Origin: Mycobacterium sp. IS-3022
GTDB taxonomy: Bacteria; Actinomycetota; Actinomycetes; Mycobacteriales; Mycobacteriaceae
Assembly (NCBI RefSeq): GCF_001500065.1
Contig: NZ_LQIN01000023.1
Location: forward strand, 124,001-188,000
Length of the DNA: 64,000 nucleotides
Direction of reading: 5' to 3'
In this document: positions 43,141 to 51,791 of the stretch, piece after piece
Numbering within the stretch: the stretch's first letter is position 1
How the letters are laid out: the number at the start of each line of letters is the position of its first letter
The notes under the pieces: generated by a model
What the model was told of the DNA's origin: nothing
Seen by the model: the letters and a program-made list of their open reading frames with translations, nothing else
Database searches by the model: none
Made by a program: the position numbers and the translations under genes

Positions 43141-44957
43141 CATACCCGTTCAGCGCGATAGTCGGACACGACCGCCTGCGGCTGGCGCTGCTGCTGTGCG
43201 CGATCCGTCCCGACATCGGCGGGGTGCTGATCCGCGGCGAGAAGGGCACCGCGAAATCGACCGCGGTGCGCGGGCTGGCCAAAGTGCTCGAGGCGGTCGA
43301 CGGAGCCGCGCTCGTCGAGTTGCCGATCGGCGCCACCGAGGACCGGGTTGTCGGGTCGCTGGATCTGCAGAAGGTGCTGCGCGACGGTGAGCACGCGTTC
43401 TCCCCGGGCTTGCTGGCCCGCGCGCACGGCGGCGTGCTGTACGTCGACGAGGTCAACCTGCTGCACGACCATCTGGTCGACGTGCTGCTCGATGCCGCGG
43501 CGATGGGCCGGGTCCACGTCGAGCGCGACGGGGTGTCGCACAGCCACGACGCCCGGTTCGTCCTGATCGGCACCATGAATCCCGAAGAGGGCGAACTGCG
43601 TCCGCAGCTGCTCGACCGGTTCGGGTTGACCGTCGACGTGCGGGCGTCCCGCGAGGTGGACGTCCGGGTCGACGTGATCCGCCAGCGGATGGCGTACGAA
43701 ACCGACCCGGACGGGTTCACCCAGAGCTACGCCGACGCCGACGCCGAGCTGGCCCGCCGGGTCGCGGCCGCCCGCGCCGCGGTCGGCTCGGTTTCGTTGC
43801 CGGACAGTGAATTACGGCGCATCGCCGCGTTGTGTGCGGCCTTCGACGTCGACGGTATGCGCGCCGACCTGGTGGTCGCCAGGACCGCCGTCGCGCATGC
43901 CGCCTGGCGCGGCGCCGACACGGTGGCCGAGGAGGACATCCGCGTCGCCGCCGAACTCGCGCTGCCGCACCGCCGCCGCCGCGACCCGTTCGACGACCCA
44001 GGCCTGGACCCCGGACAACTCGACGACGCGATGGCCCAAGCCGACGAGGCCGCCGACGGAGATCCCGAGCCCGATCCTGACCCACCGGGTGGTGGCTCAT
44101 CGGGGAATGGTTCGGATAGCCAAGCGTCACAACGGAATTCGGGCAACGCCTCACGACCGAGCGCCCCGCCGTCGCCGGTCTTCCGCGCCCGGTCGCTGGT
44201 GGTCCCGGGTGTGGGCGAGGGAGCGCCCGGCCGCCGGTCGCGTGCGCGTAACCGCACCGGCAAGACGATCTCGGCCACCGGCGACAACGGACCCGGTCAC
44301 GGTGTGCACGTGTTCGGCACGCTGCTGGCGGCGGTGGAGCGGCAGCGTGGACCGGGACGGCCCCGGCCGGTGCCGGGCGATGTGCGGCGGGCGATCCGGG
44401 AAGGCCGCGAAGGCAACCTGGTGATCTTCGTCGTCGACGCGTCGGGTTCGATGGCCGCGCGGGACCGGATGTCCGCGGTCGGCGGCGCGACGCTGTCGCT
44501 GCTGCGCGATGCCTACCAACGGCGCGACAAGGTCGCCGTCATCACGTTCCGTCAGCAGGCCGCCCAGGTGTTGCTGCCGCCGACGTCGTCGGTTCACATC
44601 GCAAGTAGGCGCCTGGCCCGGTTCGACACCGGCGGCAGGACGCCTCTGGCGCAGGGACTGTTGGCGGCCCGCGACCTCGTCGTGCGCGAGAAGGCCCGCG
44701 ACCGTGCCCGGCGCAGCCTGGTGGTCGTGCTGACCGACGGCCGGGCCACCGGTGGCTCCGACCCGCTGGGCCGCGCGCGCGAGGCCGCCGCCCGGTTGGT
44801 CGCCGAAGGCGCCGCCGCGGTGGTGGTGGACTGCGAGACTTCCCATGTGCGGTTGGGGCTGGCCGAAGAGCTCGCCGAGCAGTTGGGCGCCCCGGCGGTG
44901 CGGCTGGCCGAGCTGCGGGCCGACAGCCTCACCGACGTGGTCCGCACCGCCGCCTGA
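43137..44957 (+). CDS. Magnesium-chelatase-like AAA+/VWA protein (Rv2850c)
   Basis: A 606-residue fusion of a BchI-type AAA+ ATPase and a BchD-type VWA domain. Walker A is GEKGTAKST (residues 34-42), Walker [13 protein letters not shown], and sensor 1 [22 protein letters not shown] Pro/Asp/Gly-rich linker lies at about residues 295-345, then the VWA metal site DASGS (434-438) and a Thr/Asp continuation. Mycobacteria make no chlorophyll; a role with the cobaltochelatase CobN in B12 synthesis fits the neighbours cobO, cobB and cysG but is inference. Confidence 0.9.
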   Translation: MTYPFSAIVGHDRLRLALLLCAIRPDIGGVLIRGEKGTAKSTAVRGLAKVLEAVDGAALVELPIGATEDRVVGSLDLQKVLRDGEHAFSPGLLARAHGGVLYVDEVNLLHDHLVDVLLDAAAMGRVHVERDGVSHSHDARFVLIGTMNPEEGELRPQLLDRFGLTVDVRASREVDVRVDVIRQRMAYETDPDGFTQSYADADAELARRVAAARAAVGSVSLPDSELRRIAALCAAFDVDGMRADLVVARTAVAHAAWRGADTVAEEDIRVAAELALPHRRRRDPFDDPGLDPGQLDDAMAQADEAADGDPEPDPDPPGGGSSGNGSDSQASQRNSGNASRPSAPPSPVFRARSLVVPGVGEGAPGRRSRARNRTGKTISATGDNGPGHGVHVFGTLLAAVERQRGPGRPRPVPGDVRRAIREGREGNLVIFVVDASGSMAARDRMSAVGGATLSLLRDAYQRRDKVAVITFRQQAAQVLLPPTSSVHIASRRLARFDTGGRTPLAQGLLAARDLVVREKARDRARRSLVVVLTDGRATGGSDPLGRAREAAARLVAEGAAAVVVDCETSHVRLGLAEELAEQLGAPAVRLAELRADSLTDVVRTAA

Positions 44958-44992
44958 TCTGGACTCACACGGAAGTAGGGGAGAGTCACGTC

Positions 44993-45607
44993 ATGCCTCA
45001 GGGCCAGCCGCTCACCGTCCCCGACGACGGGTTGACCACCCGCGCACGTCGCAACGCGCCGCTTCTGGCCGTGCACACCGGCGCGGGCAAGGGCAAGTCG
45101 ACCGCGGCGTTCGGCATGGCGCTGCGCGCGTGGAACCAGGGCTTCGACATCGCGGTGTTCCAATTCGTCAAGAGCGCCAAGTGGAAGGTGGGCGAAGAAG
45201 CGGCCTTCCGCGAGCTCGGACGGCTGCACGACGAGCACGGCGTCGGCGGACCGGTGCAGTGGCACAAGATGGGGTCCGGGTGGTCCTGGTCACGCAAACA
45301 CGGTGACGAGGTCGACCACGCCGCCGCCGCGGCCGACGGCTGGGCCGAGATCGCGCGGCGGCTGGCCGACGAGCGCCACGACTTCTATGTGCTCGACGAG
45401 TTCACCTACCCGCTGAAGTGGGGGTGGATCGACCTCGACGAGGTGATCGAGGCGATCCGCTCACGGCCCGGCACGCAGCACGTCGTCATCACCGGCCGCG
45501 ATGCGCCGCAGCCGCTGCTCGACGCCGCGGATCTGGTGACCGAGATGACGAAGGTCAAGCACCCGATGGACGTCGGCCGCAAGGGACAGAAGGGCATCGA
45601 GTGGTGA
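44993..45607 (+). CDS. cobO: Corrinoid adenosyltransferase
   Basis: A 204-residue ATP:cob(I)yrinic acid a,c-diamide adenosyltransferase (CobO/BtuR/CobA type) that attaches the 5'-deoxyadenosyl group to cobalt. The P-loop HTGAGKGKSTAAFG covers residues 28-41, FQFVKSAKW follows, and FYVLDEFTYPLKWGWID and HVVITGRDAPQPLLDAADLVTEM are conserved segments. ATG 44993 follows the purine-rich GGAAGTAGGGGAGAG. It sits between the chelatase-like gene and cobB. Confidence 0.96.
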   Translation: MPQGQPLTVPDDGLTTRARRNAPLLAVHTGAGKGKSTAAFGMALRAWNQGFDIAVFQFVKSAKWKVGEEAAFRELGRLHDEHGVGGPVQWHKMGSGWSWSRKHGDEVDHAAAAADGWAEIARRLADERHDFYVLDEFTYPLKWGWIDLDEVIEAIRSRPGTQHVVITGRDAPQPLLDAADLVTEMTKVKHPMDVGRKGQKGIEW

Positions 45608-45695
45608 CCGTTTTTCGCGCGAACAGCCGCAAAGTGAGCTTTTTCTTCGGCGTGTCGGGGCAATTTACGTCTGCTCGGCAGAGAAAGCCGCCGGT

Positions 45696-47102
45696 GTGAG
45701 CAGGGCGACGCCCGCTGTGGTGATCGCCGCGCCCGCCTCGGGTAGCGGCAAGACGACCGTGGCGACCGGCCTGATGGGGGCGCTGCGGCGCGCCGGTCGG
45801 GCCGTCGCGCCGTTCAAAGTGGGTCCCGACTACATCGACCCGGGCTATCACTCGCTGGCCGCGCGGCTGCCCGGCCGCAACCTGGACCCGGTGCTGCAGG
45901 GCGAACACCTGATCGGGCCGCTGTACCGGCACGGTTGCGCCCGCGCCGACATCGCGGTCATCGAGGGCGTGATGGGGCTGTTCGACGGGCGCATCGCCGA
46001 CGATTCGCGGAGCTCGGCGTTCGGCTCCACCGCGCACGTGGCCGCGCTGCTGGGCGCACCGGTCGTCATGGTCGTCGACGCGCGCGGGCAGAGCCACAGC
46101 ATCGCCGCGCTGCTGCATGGGTTTTCGACGTTCGACTCGTCGGTTCACGTCGCCGGGGTGATCCTCAACCGGGTGGGATCGCCGCGTCACGAGGAGGTGT
46201 TGCGCCAGGCCTGCGAACATGCCGGCGTCCGAGTCTTCGGCGCGATCCCGCGCAGCGTCGAATTATCCGTCCCCTCAAGGCATCTCGGATTGGTCACCGC
46301 GGTCGAACACGGTGAGCGGGCGCAGGCGGCGGTCGAGGCGATGACCGTGCTCGTCGGCCGCCATGTGGACCTCGTCGGGATCGCCGCGCTGGCCGGCAGC
46401 CGGGTGATGGACGATCCGTGGGACGCGGAGGAGGTGACCCCCGTCGGCGGAAACGCCATAGTGGCTATGGCGACAGGCCGGGCCTTCAGCTTCAGCTACG
46501 CCGAGCACAGCGAACTGCTCGCCGCGGCCGGCGCCGAGGTCGTCGAGTTCGACCCGCTGACCGACCCGCTGCCGCCACGCACGTCGGCCGTCGTCATCCC
46601 CGGTGGGTTCCCCGAGGAGTTCGTCGCCGACCTGTCGGCCAACGACGTCGCGCGCGCACAGATCAGGCACCTGGCCGCAGCCGGTGCGCCGGTGCATGCC
46701 GAATGCGCGGGGCTGACCTACCTCGTCGACGACCTCGACGGCCACCCGATGTGTGGTGTGTTGTCCGGGTCGGCGACGTTCACCGACCGCCTCACCCTCG
46801 GCTACCGCGAAGCGGTCGTGGTGGCCGACTCGCCGTTGCACTGCATCGGCGACCGGATGATGGGGCACGAGTTCCACCGCACCGCAGTCTCTTTCGCCGA
46901 CAGCTACGCGCCCGCCTGGATCTTCTCCGACACCGAGGTCAAGAGGACCCACGACGGCGCCGTGGCCGGCGGCGTACACGCCGGCTACCTGCACACCCAT
47001 CCCGTCGCCCACCCGCAAGCGATCAGCCGCTTCGTGGCCGCGGCAGCAACCTCTGAGCTCGCGCCGATGAGCCGCTTGCGCGAAGAGGATCCGACCCAGT
47101 GA
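45696..47102 (+). CDS. cobB: Cobyrinate a,c-diamide synthase
   Basis: A 468-residue glutamine-dependent ligase that amidates carboxyls a and c of (hydrogeno)byrinic or cobyrinic acid. The ATP site APASGSGKTTVATG starts at about residue 12, VGPDYIDPGYH and EGVMGLFDG follow, and the glutaminase Cys is in HAECAGLTYL (Cys337). The GTG start follows an 88-bp gap with several T runs. The end of the gene is duplicated downstream: its last 16 codons recur at 47278-47322. Confidence 0.95.
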   Translation: MSRATPAVVIAAPASGSGKTTVATGLMGALRRAGRAVAPFKVGPDYIDPGYHSLAARLPGRNLDPVLQGEHLIGPLYRHGCARADIAVIEGVMGLFDGRIADDSRSSAFGSTAHVAALLGAPVVMVVDARGQSHSIAALLHGFSTFDSSVHVAGVILNRVGSPRHEEVLRQACEHAGVRVFGAIPRSVELSVPSRHLGLVTAVEHGERAQAAVEAMTVLVGRHVDLVGIAALAGSRVMDDPWDAEEVTPVGGNAIVAMATGRAFSFSYAEHSELLAAAGAEVVEFDPLTDPLPPRTSAVVIPGGFPEEFVADLSANDVARAQIRHLAAAGAPVHAECAGLTYLVDDLDGHPMCGVLSGSATFTDRLTLGYREAVVVADSPLHCIGDRMMGHEFHRTAVSFADSYAPAWIFSDTEVKRTHDGAVAGGVHAGYLHTHPVAHPQAISRFVAAAATSELAPMSRLREEDPTQ

Positions 47103-47141
47103 CCGAGAACGCCTACCTCGTCGGTCGTCGTCGACGCCGCC

Positions 47142-47195
47142 GATTGTGAAAATGGCGACGGAAATTCGCGTCTGGGCGTCGTCAGATTCACAATC
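47142..47195. repeat. 54-bp palindromic element, copy 2 (inverted)
   Basis: GATTGTGAA (47142-47150) and TTCACAATC (47187-47195) bound a sequence that is the reverse complement of 23341-23394 with about three differences. On its right it is followed by the reverse complement of the mapB end, just as copy 1 is preceded by mapB. Confidence 0.8.
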
Positions 47196-47203
47196 GAGGC
47201 GCC

Positions 47204-47275
47204 CTAGTCGGCGATGGTGAGGATCTCGGCGCCGTTGATCATCGGCTCGATGTGCGGCAGTACTTCGGGTAGCCC
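47204..47275 (-). pseudogene. Fragment of mapB 3' end, internally deleted
   Basis: Read on the minus strand it encodes IEPMIN fused to GAEILTIAD and a TAG stop. In the intact mapB these parts (23179-23196 and 23302-23331) are 105 bp apart, so the copy has lost exactly 35 codons. The part upstream of IEPMIN (LPEVLPH) matches mapB only weakly. It cannot be functional. With the adjacent palindrome it shows that a mapB-element segment was copied here. Confidence 0.7.
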
Positions 47276-47343
47276 TAAGCTCGCGCCGATGAGCCGCTTG
47301 CGCGAAGAGGATCGGACCCAGTGACGCGGACGCGAGGAGCAGT

Positions 47344-48552
47344 GTGATTTCCGAGAACGCCTACCTCGTCGGCCTTCGCCTGACCGGCAGGAAGGTCGTC
47401 GTCGTCGGCGCCGGCAGCGTGGCGCAGCGTCGCTTGCCGCTTCTGGTGGCCAACGGCGCCGACGTACACGTGATCGCCCGCGAAGCCACCCCCGCGGTCG
47501 AGGCGATGGCCGGAATCACACTGCTGCTGCGTGAGTTTCGCGCAGGTGACCTCGAGGGCGCCTGGTACGCGATCGCGGCCACCGATGATCCCGAAGTCAA
47601 CGCCGCCGTCGTCGCCGAGGCCGAACGCCGTCACATCTTCTGTGTACGAGCCGATGTCGCCGTGGAGGGCACCGCGGTCACTCCGGCGTCGTTCGAGTAC
47701 GAGGGGCTGTCGGTCGGTGTGCTCGCCGGCGGTGAGCACCGACGGTCGGCGGCGATCAGGACGGCGATCCACGAGGCCATGCAACGGGGCCTCATCGCAC
47801 CGGACATGTCGGCGACCCCCGATGTCGTCCACGGTGGCGTGGCGCTCGTCGGCGGGGGACCGGGCGACCCGGAGCTGATCACCGTGCGCGGCCGCCGGCT
47901 GCTGGCGCACGCCGAGGTCGTCGTGGCCGACCGCCTTGCGCCGCAGGAACTGCTGGCCGAACTTTCGCCGCACGTCGAGGTCATCGACGCTTCGAAGATT
48001 CCGTACGGCCGGGCGATGGCCCAGGACGCGATCAACGGCATCCTCATCGACCGCGCGAGGGCCGGCAAGTTCGTCGTGCGGCTCAAAGGCGGCGACCCGT
48101 TCGTGTTCGCGCGCGGCTACGAAGAGGTGCTGGCGTGCGCCGAGGCCGGAATTCCGGTCACGGTCGTGCCGGGTGTGACGAGCGCCATAGGGGTACCCGC
48201 CTTGGCCGGCGTTCCGGTCACCCACCGCCACGTCACCCACGAGTTCGTTGTGGTCAGCGGCCACGTCGCGCCCGGACATCCGGAATCGTTAGTGAATTGG
48301 AATGCCCTGGCCGGACTCTCGGGCACCATCGTGTTGCTGATGGCGGTCGAACGCATCGAGCTTTTCGCCAAGGCCCTACTCGAAGGCGGGCGACCTGCGG
48401 ATACGCCGGTGCTGGTGGTGCAGCACGGCACGACGGCGGCGCAACGCACTTTGCGCGCCACTCTGGCCGACGCGGCAGAACGCATCCGGGAGGACGGAAT
48501 CCGGCCTCCGGCGATCATCGTGATCGGCCCCGTGGCCGCCTTCGGCGGTTAA
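47344..48552 (+). CDS. cysG: Siroheme/uroporphyrinogen-III methyltransferase CysG
   Basis: A 402-residue bifunctional-type protein. The N-terminal half (to about residue 155) is a precorrin-2 dehydrogenase/ferrochelatase-like Rossmann domain with VVVVGAGSVAQRR. The C-terminal half is SUMT, with LVGGGPGDPELITVRG, VVADRLAPQELL, RLKGGDPFVFARGYEE and PGVTSAIGVPALAGVPVTHR. It makes precorrin-2, the branch point to B12 and siroheme. The start GTG 47344 lies in the second, duplicated junction; an older start survives at 47100 in the broken copy. Confidence 0.94.
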   Translation: MISENAYLVGLRLTGRKVVVVGAGSVAQRRLPLLVANGADVHVIAREATPAVEAMAGITLLLREFRAGDLEGAWYAIAATDDPEVNAAVVAEAERRHIFCVRADVAVEGTAVTPASFEYEGLSVGVLAGGEHRRSAAIRTAIHEAMQRGLIAPDMSATPDVVHGGVALVGGGPGDPELITVRGRRLLAHAEVVVADRLAPQELLAELSPHVEVIDASKIPYGRAMAQDAINGILIDRARAGKFVVRLKGGDPFVFARGYEEVLACAEAGIPVTVVPGVTSAIGVPALAGVPVTHRHVTHEFVVVSGHVAPGHPESLVNWNALAGLSGTIVLLMAVERIELFAKALLEGGRPADTPVLVVQHGTTAAQRTLRATLADAAERIREDGIRPPAIIVIGPVAAFGG

Positions 48553-48577
48553 AGGATTCTTAAGAGTACTGTAAGGT
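48549..48577 (+). promoter_or_regulatory. Promoter of efpA, leaderless
   Basis: TTAAAG (48549-48554), exactly 17 nt, TAAGGT (48572-48577), then 7 nt to ATG 48585. The -35 box overlaps the cysG stop codon. Related TTAAG/TAAGG blocks occur three times in the region at about 11-bp intervals, which could be a regulator site. Confidence 0.6.
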
Positions 48578-48584
48578 AACCCGC

Positions 48585-50177
48585 ATGACGGCTCTCAATG
48601 ACGCAGAGCGTGCCGCCATGCGCCGTGACGCCGAGGGTGGGGCAGACCAACCGTTTTCATTTCGCCCGCAGAAGAGCGCTGTGCAGTCCGCGGAGGGGCG
48701 GACCAGCAGGTATCCAGCGTGGCTGCCGTCGCGGCGGTTCATCGCCGCGGTCATCGCGATCGGCGGCATGCAACTGCTCGCGACCATGGACAGCACCGTC
48801 GCCATCGTCGCGCTTCCCAAGATCCAGGACGAGCTGAGCCTGTCCGACGCCGGCCGCAGCTGGGTCATCACCGCTTACGTGCTGACGTTCGGCGGGCTGA
48901 TGCTGCTCGGCGGGCGGCTGGGCGACACAATCGGCCGCAAGCGCACCTTCATCGTCGGCGTCGCGCTGTTCACCATCGCCTCGATCCTGTGCGGCCTCGC
49001 GTGGAACGAGGCGACGCTGGTGATCGCCCGGCTGCTGCAGGGCGTCGGCGCGGCGATCGCGTCACCGACCGCGCTGGCACTGATCGCGACCACCTTCCCG
49101 AAGGGCCCCGCCCGTAACGCCGCCACCGCGATCTTCGCGGCGATGACCGGCATCGGCTCGGTGATGGGTCTGATCATCGGTGGGGCGCTGACCGAGGTGT
49201 CGTGGCGGTGGGCGTTCCTCATCAACGTCCCGATCGGGTTGGTGATGATCCACCTGGCCCGCAGGACGCTGCGGGAGACGAGCCGCGAGCGGCTCAAGCT
49301 GGATGCCACCGGCGCGATCCTGGCCACGCTCGGCTGTACCGCCGCGGTGTTCGGGTTCTCGATGGGGCCCGAGCAGGGCTGGCTGTCGCCCATCACGCTG
49401 GGTTCCGGGCTCGCCGCAGCCGCGGCGCTGCTCGCGTTCCTCTACGTCGAACGCACCGCCGCCAACCCCGTCATGCCGTTCGACCTGTTCAAGGACCGCA
49501 ACCGGGTCGCGACTTTCGTCGCGGTGTTCCTCGCGGGCGGCGTCATGTTCACGCTGACCGTCCTGATCGGGCTCTACGTGCAGGACATCATGGGCTACAG
49601 CGCCCTACGAGCCGGCATCGGATTCATTCCGTTCGTCATCGCGCTCGGCATCGGCCTCGGCCTGTCCTCGACACTGGTGTCGAAGTTCCCGCCGCGGATA
49701 CTGGTCATCGCCGGTGGCGTGCTGGTGCTCGGCGCGATGATCTACGGCTCCACGCTCGACGCCAACATCCCGTACTTCCCGAATCTGGTGCTGCCGATCA
49801 CGATCGGCGGGCTCGGCATCGGCATGATCGTCGTCCCGCTCACCTTGTCGGCGATCGCCGGCGTCGGCTTCGACCAAATCGGCCCCGTGTCGGCCATCGC
49901 GCTGATGCTGCAGAACCTCGGCGGTCCCGTCGTCCTCGCCGTGATCCAGGCCGTGATCACCTCCCGCACGCTGTATCTGGGCGGCACCACCGGACCGGTC
50001 AACGACATGAACGCCGCGCAGTTGCATGCCCTCGATCAGGGCTACACCTACGGCCTGCTGTGGGTGGCCGCGGTCGCGGTCATCGTGGGCGGTGCAGCGC
50101 TGTTCATCGGCTACACCGCATCGCAGGTCGCCCATGCGCAGGAAGTCAAGGACGCGATCGACTCCGGCGAGTTGTGA
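48585..50177 (+). CDS. efpA: MFS drug transporter EfpA
   Basis: A 530-residue major facilitator of the 14-helix DHA2 (QacA) type. After a 50-residue polar N terminus come helix 1 with GGMQLLATMDSTVAIVALPKIQ (motif D1: DxTxxxxALP), the cytoplasmic loop LGGRLGDTIGRKRTF (motif A) and ALALIATTFPKGPARNAATAIFAAMTGIGSVMGLIIGG (motif C region). EfpA is essential in M. tuberculosis and is induced by isoniazid; lipid export has been proposed. A close paralogue follows directly. Confidence 0.93.
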   Translation: MTALNDAERAAMRRDAEGGADQPFSFRPQKSAVQSAEGRTSRYPAWLPSRRFIAAVIAIGGMQLLATMDSTVAIVALPKIQDELSLSDAGRSWVITAYVLTFGGLMLLGGRLGDTIGRKRTFIVGVALFTIASILCGLAWNEATLVIARLLQGVGAAIASPTALALIATTFPKGPARNAATAIFAAMTGIGSVMGLIIGGALTEVSWRWAFLINVPIGLVMIHLARRTLRETSRERLKLDATGAILATLGCTAAVFGFSMGPEQGWLSPITLGSGLAAAAALLAFLYVERTAANPVMPFDLFKDRNRVATFVAVFLAGGVMFTLTVLIGLYVQDIMGYSALRAGIGFIPFVIALGIGLGLSSTLVSKFPPRILVIAGGVLVLGAMIYGSTLDANIPYFPNLVLPITIGGLGIGMIVVPLTLSAIAGVGFDQIGPVSAIALMLQNLGGPVVLAVIQAVITSRTLYLGGTTGPVNDMNAAQLHALDQGYTYGLLWVAAVAVIVGGAALFIGYTASQVAHAQEVKDAIDSGEL

Positions 50178-50225
50178 TTCGGGTGTAGTTGGTGGCGCTC
50201 AGCGTTACCGACTACACCGAAATCG
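50176..50225. repeat. 50-bp hairpin element, family B, copy 2
   Basis: It begins within the efpA stop codon. GGTGTAG (50182-50188) and CTACACC (50212-50218) are perfect complements and the flanks TTCGG/CGAA extend the stem. It aligns without gaps to 35933-35982. It separates the two MFS genes and ends 7 nt before the next -10 box. Confidence 0.65.
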
Positions 50226-50232
50226 CACTCGG

Positions 50233-50238
50233 TAGGGT
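50233..50238 (+). promoter_or_regulatory. -10 box, leaderless, for the second MFS gene
   Basis: TAGGGT (TANNNT) ends 8 nt before ATG 50247, so the paralogue has its own promoter. Confidence 0.45.
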
Positions 50239-50246
50239 GGCTGTCC

Positions 50247-51764
50247 ATGTCTGCCGTCGGTGGTTCCTCCGGATCGACAGACCACCCGCCGCCACCTTCG
50301 GCGTTACCGCTGGCTTCATCGGTGTTGGGCCCGGCGATCATCGCGATCACCGGCATGCAACTCATGTCGACCCTCGACGGCACGATCGTGATCGTCGCGT
50401 TGCCGCGGATGCAGGCGGATCTCGGGCTCACCGACGCGAGCAAGAGCTGGGTGATCACCGCCTATGTGCTGGCGTTCGGCGGCCTGCTGCTGCTCGGCGG
50501 GCGCGTCGGCGACGCGATCGGTCATAAGCGCGCGTTCCTGTCCGGTGTCGGCGTCTTCACGATCGCCTCGCTGGTGTGCGGTCTGGCCACCGATCCGGCC
50601 ACCCTGATCGCGGCCCGGGCGGTGCAGGGCACCGGCGCGGCGGTCGCGGCGCCTACCGGCCTCGCGCTGATCGCGACGACGTACGCGGTCGGGCAGGCGC
50701 GTAACCGCGCGCTGGCCATCTCCGCGGCCATGCAGGGCATCGGCTCCGTGCTCGGGCTGGTGCTCGGCGGCGCACTCACCGTGATCTCCTGGCGGCTGGC
50801 GTTTCTGATCAACGTGCCGATCGGCATCGTGATCATCGTCATCGCGGTCACCCGGCTGGCCGAGACCCACCACGAAAGGCTCAAGCTCGATGTCACCGGC
50901 GCGGCGCTGGCCACGCTGGGCTGCACATCGGCGGTGCTGGTCTTCACGCAGGGCCCGCCGCGCGGGTGGATCGATCCGCTGGTGATCGGCGCCGCGGTGG
51001 CGTCGGCGATCTTCTTCATCAGCTTCCTGCTCGTCGAGCGCACCGCGCAGCACCCGATCGTGCCGTTCTCGGTGTTCGACAACCGCAACCGGGTGATGAC
51101 GTTCATCGCGCTGTTCCTCGCGGGCGGCGTGCTGCTGACCCTGACGGTGATGATCGGGCTGCTGGTGCAGGACGTCCTGGGCTACTCGGCACTGCGGGCC
51201 GGCATCTGCTTCATCCCGTTCGCGCTCGCGTTCGGAGTGGGCACCGCGGTCGCGGCCCGGCTGGCCCCGCACGTCGCGCCTCGCTGGCTGATCCTCGGTG
51301 GCGGGTTGTTCGTGCTGGGCGCGATGCTGTACGGCTCCACCCTGGACCGCAGCATCCCGTACTTCCCGGATTTGTTCGCGCCGATCGTGGTGGGCGGCTT
51401 CGGCATCGGGGCGATCGCGGTGATCCTGCCGCTGTGCGCGATCGCCGGCGTGGGCCCCGGCGAGATCGGCCCGGTGTCGTCGATCACGTTGATGGTGCAG
51501 AACCTCGGTGGGCCGCTGGTGCTCGTGGTCATCCAGGCGGTGCAGACGTCACGCACGTTGTACCTGGGCGGTACCACCGGCCCGGTCAAGGACATGACGC
51601 CGGCCCAGCTCGACGCGCTCGGCCACGGCTACACCTACGCGCTGCTGTGGGTCGCCGGCGTCGCGGTGATCGTCGGCATCGCCGCGTTCTGGATCGGCTT
51701 CTCGGCGCGCCAGATCGCCACCGCCCAGCACACCCGCGAAGCGGTGGAGGCCGGCGAGCTGTAG
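50247..51764 (+). CDS. MFS transporter, EfpA paralogue
   Basis: A 505-residue 14-helix DHA2 transporter. It shares with the preceding EfpA the helix-1 motif GMQLMSTLDGTIVIVALPRMQ, SWVITAYVLAFGGLLLLGGRVGDAIGHKRAF, ARNRALAISAAMQGIGSVLGL, YGSTLDRSIPYFPDL and the ending LYLGGTTGPVKDM, so the pair arose by tandem duplication. The N terminus is shorter and Pro/Ser-rich. M. tuberculosis has only efpA between cysG and proS. It probably exports a different lipid or drug; that is inference. Confidence 0.9.
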   Translation: MSAVGGSSGSTDHPPPPSALPLASSVLGPAIIAITGMQLMSTLDGTIVIVALPRMQADLGLTDASKSWVITAYVLAFGGLLLLGGRVGDAIGHKRAFLSGVGVFTIASLVCGLATDPATLIAARAVQGTGAAVAAPTGLALIATTYAVGQARNRALAISAAMQGIGSVLGLVLGGALTVISWRLAFLINVPIGIVIIVIAVTRLAETHHERLKLDVTGAALATLGCTSAVLVFTQGPPRGWIDPLVIGAAVASAIFFISFLLVERTAQHPIVPFSVFDNRNRVMTFIALFLAGGVLLTLTVMIGLLVQDVLGYSALRAGICFIPFALAFGVGTAVAARLAPHVAPRWLILGGGLFVLGAMLYGSTLDRSIPYFPDLFAPIVVGGFGIGAIAVILPLCAIAGVGPGEIGPVSSITLMVQNLGGPLVLVVIQAVQTSRTLYLGGTTGPVKDMTPAQLDALGHGYTYALLWVAGVAVIVGIAAFWIGFSARQIATAQHTREAVEAGEL

Positions 51765-51777
51765 CCCCGGCCATCAG

Positions 51778-51783
51778 TAAGGT
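51778..51783 (+). promoter_or_regulatory. -10 box, leaderless, for proS
   Basis: TAAGGT (TANNNT) ends 8 nt before GTG 51792 and supports that start. Confidence 0.5.
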
Positions 51784-51791
51784 TGTCGACT

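Larger units (their letters stand above)
47056..47372. repeat. Duplicated cobB-end/cysG-start junction
   Basis: The 48-bp stretch 47056-47103 (end of cobB) recurs at 47278-47325 with a single mismatch. The first codons of cysG recur as well: CCGAGAACGCCTACCTCGTCGG occurs at 47103-47124 and at 47351-47372 (written here as one 22-base unit only for location; its key part is GAGAACGCCTAC). Between the copies lie the palindromic element and a mapB fragment. The first copy still has the ancestral GTG overlap of cobB and cysG. Confidence 0.85.

Noticed and set aside
46985..47191. A 68-codon minus-strand frame starting MNLTTPRREF
   Set aside because: It is the palindromic element read into antisense cobB, and shares its start with cobQ only because both contain the element.
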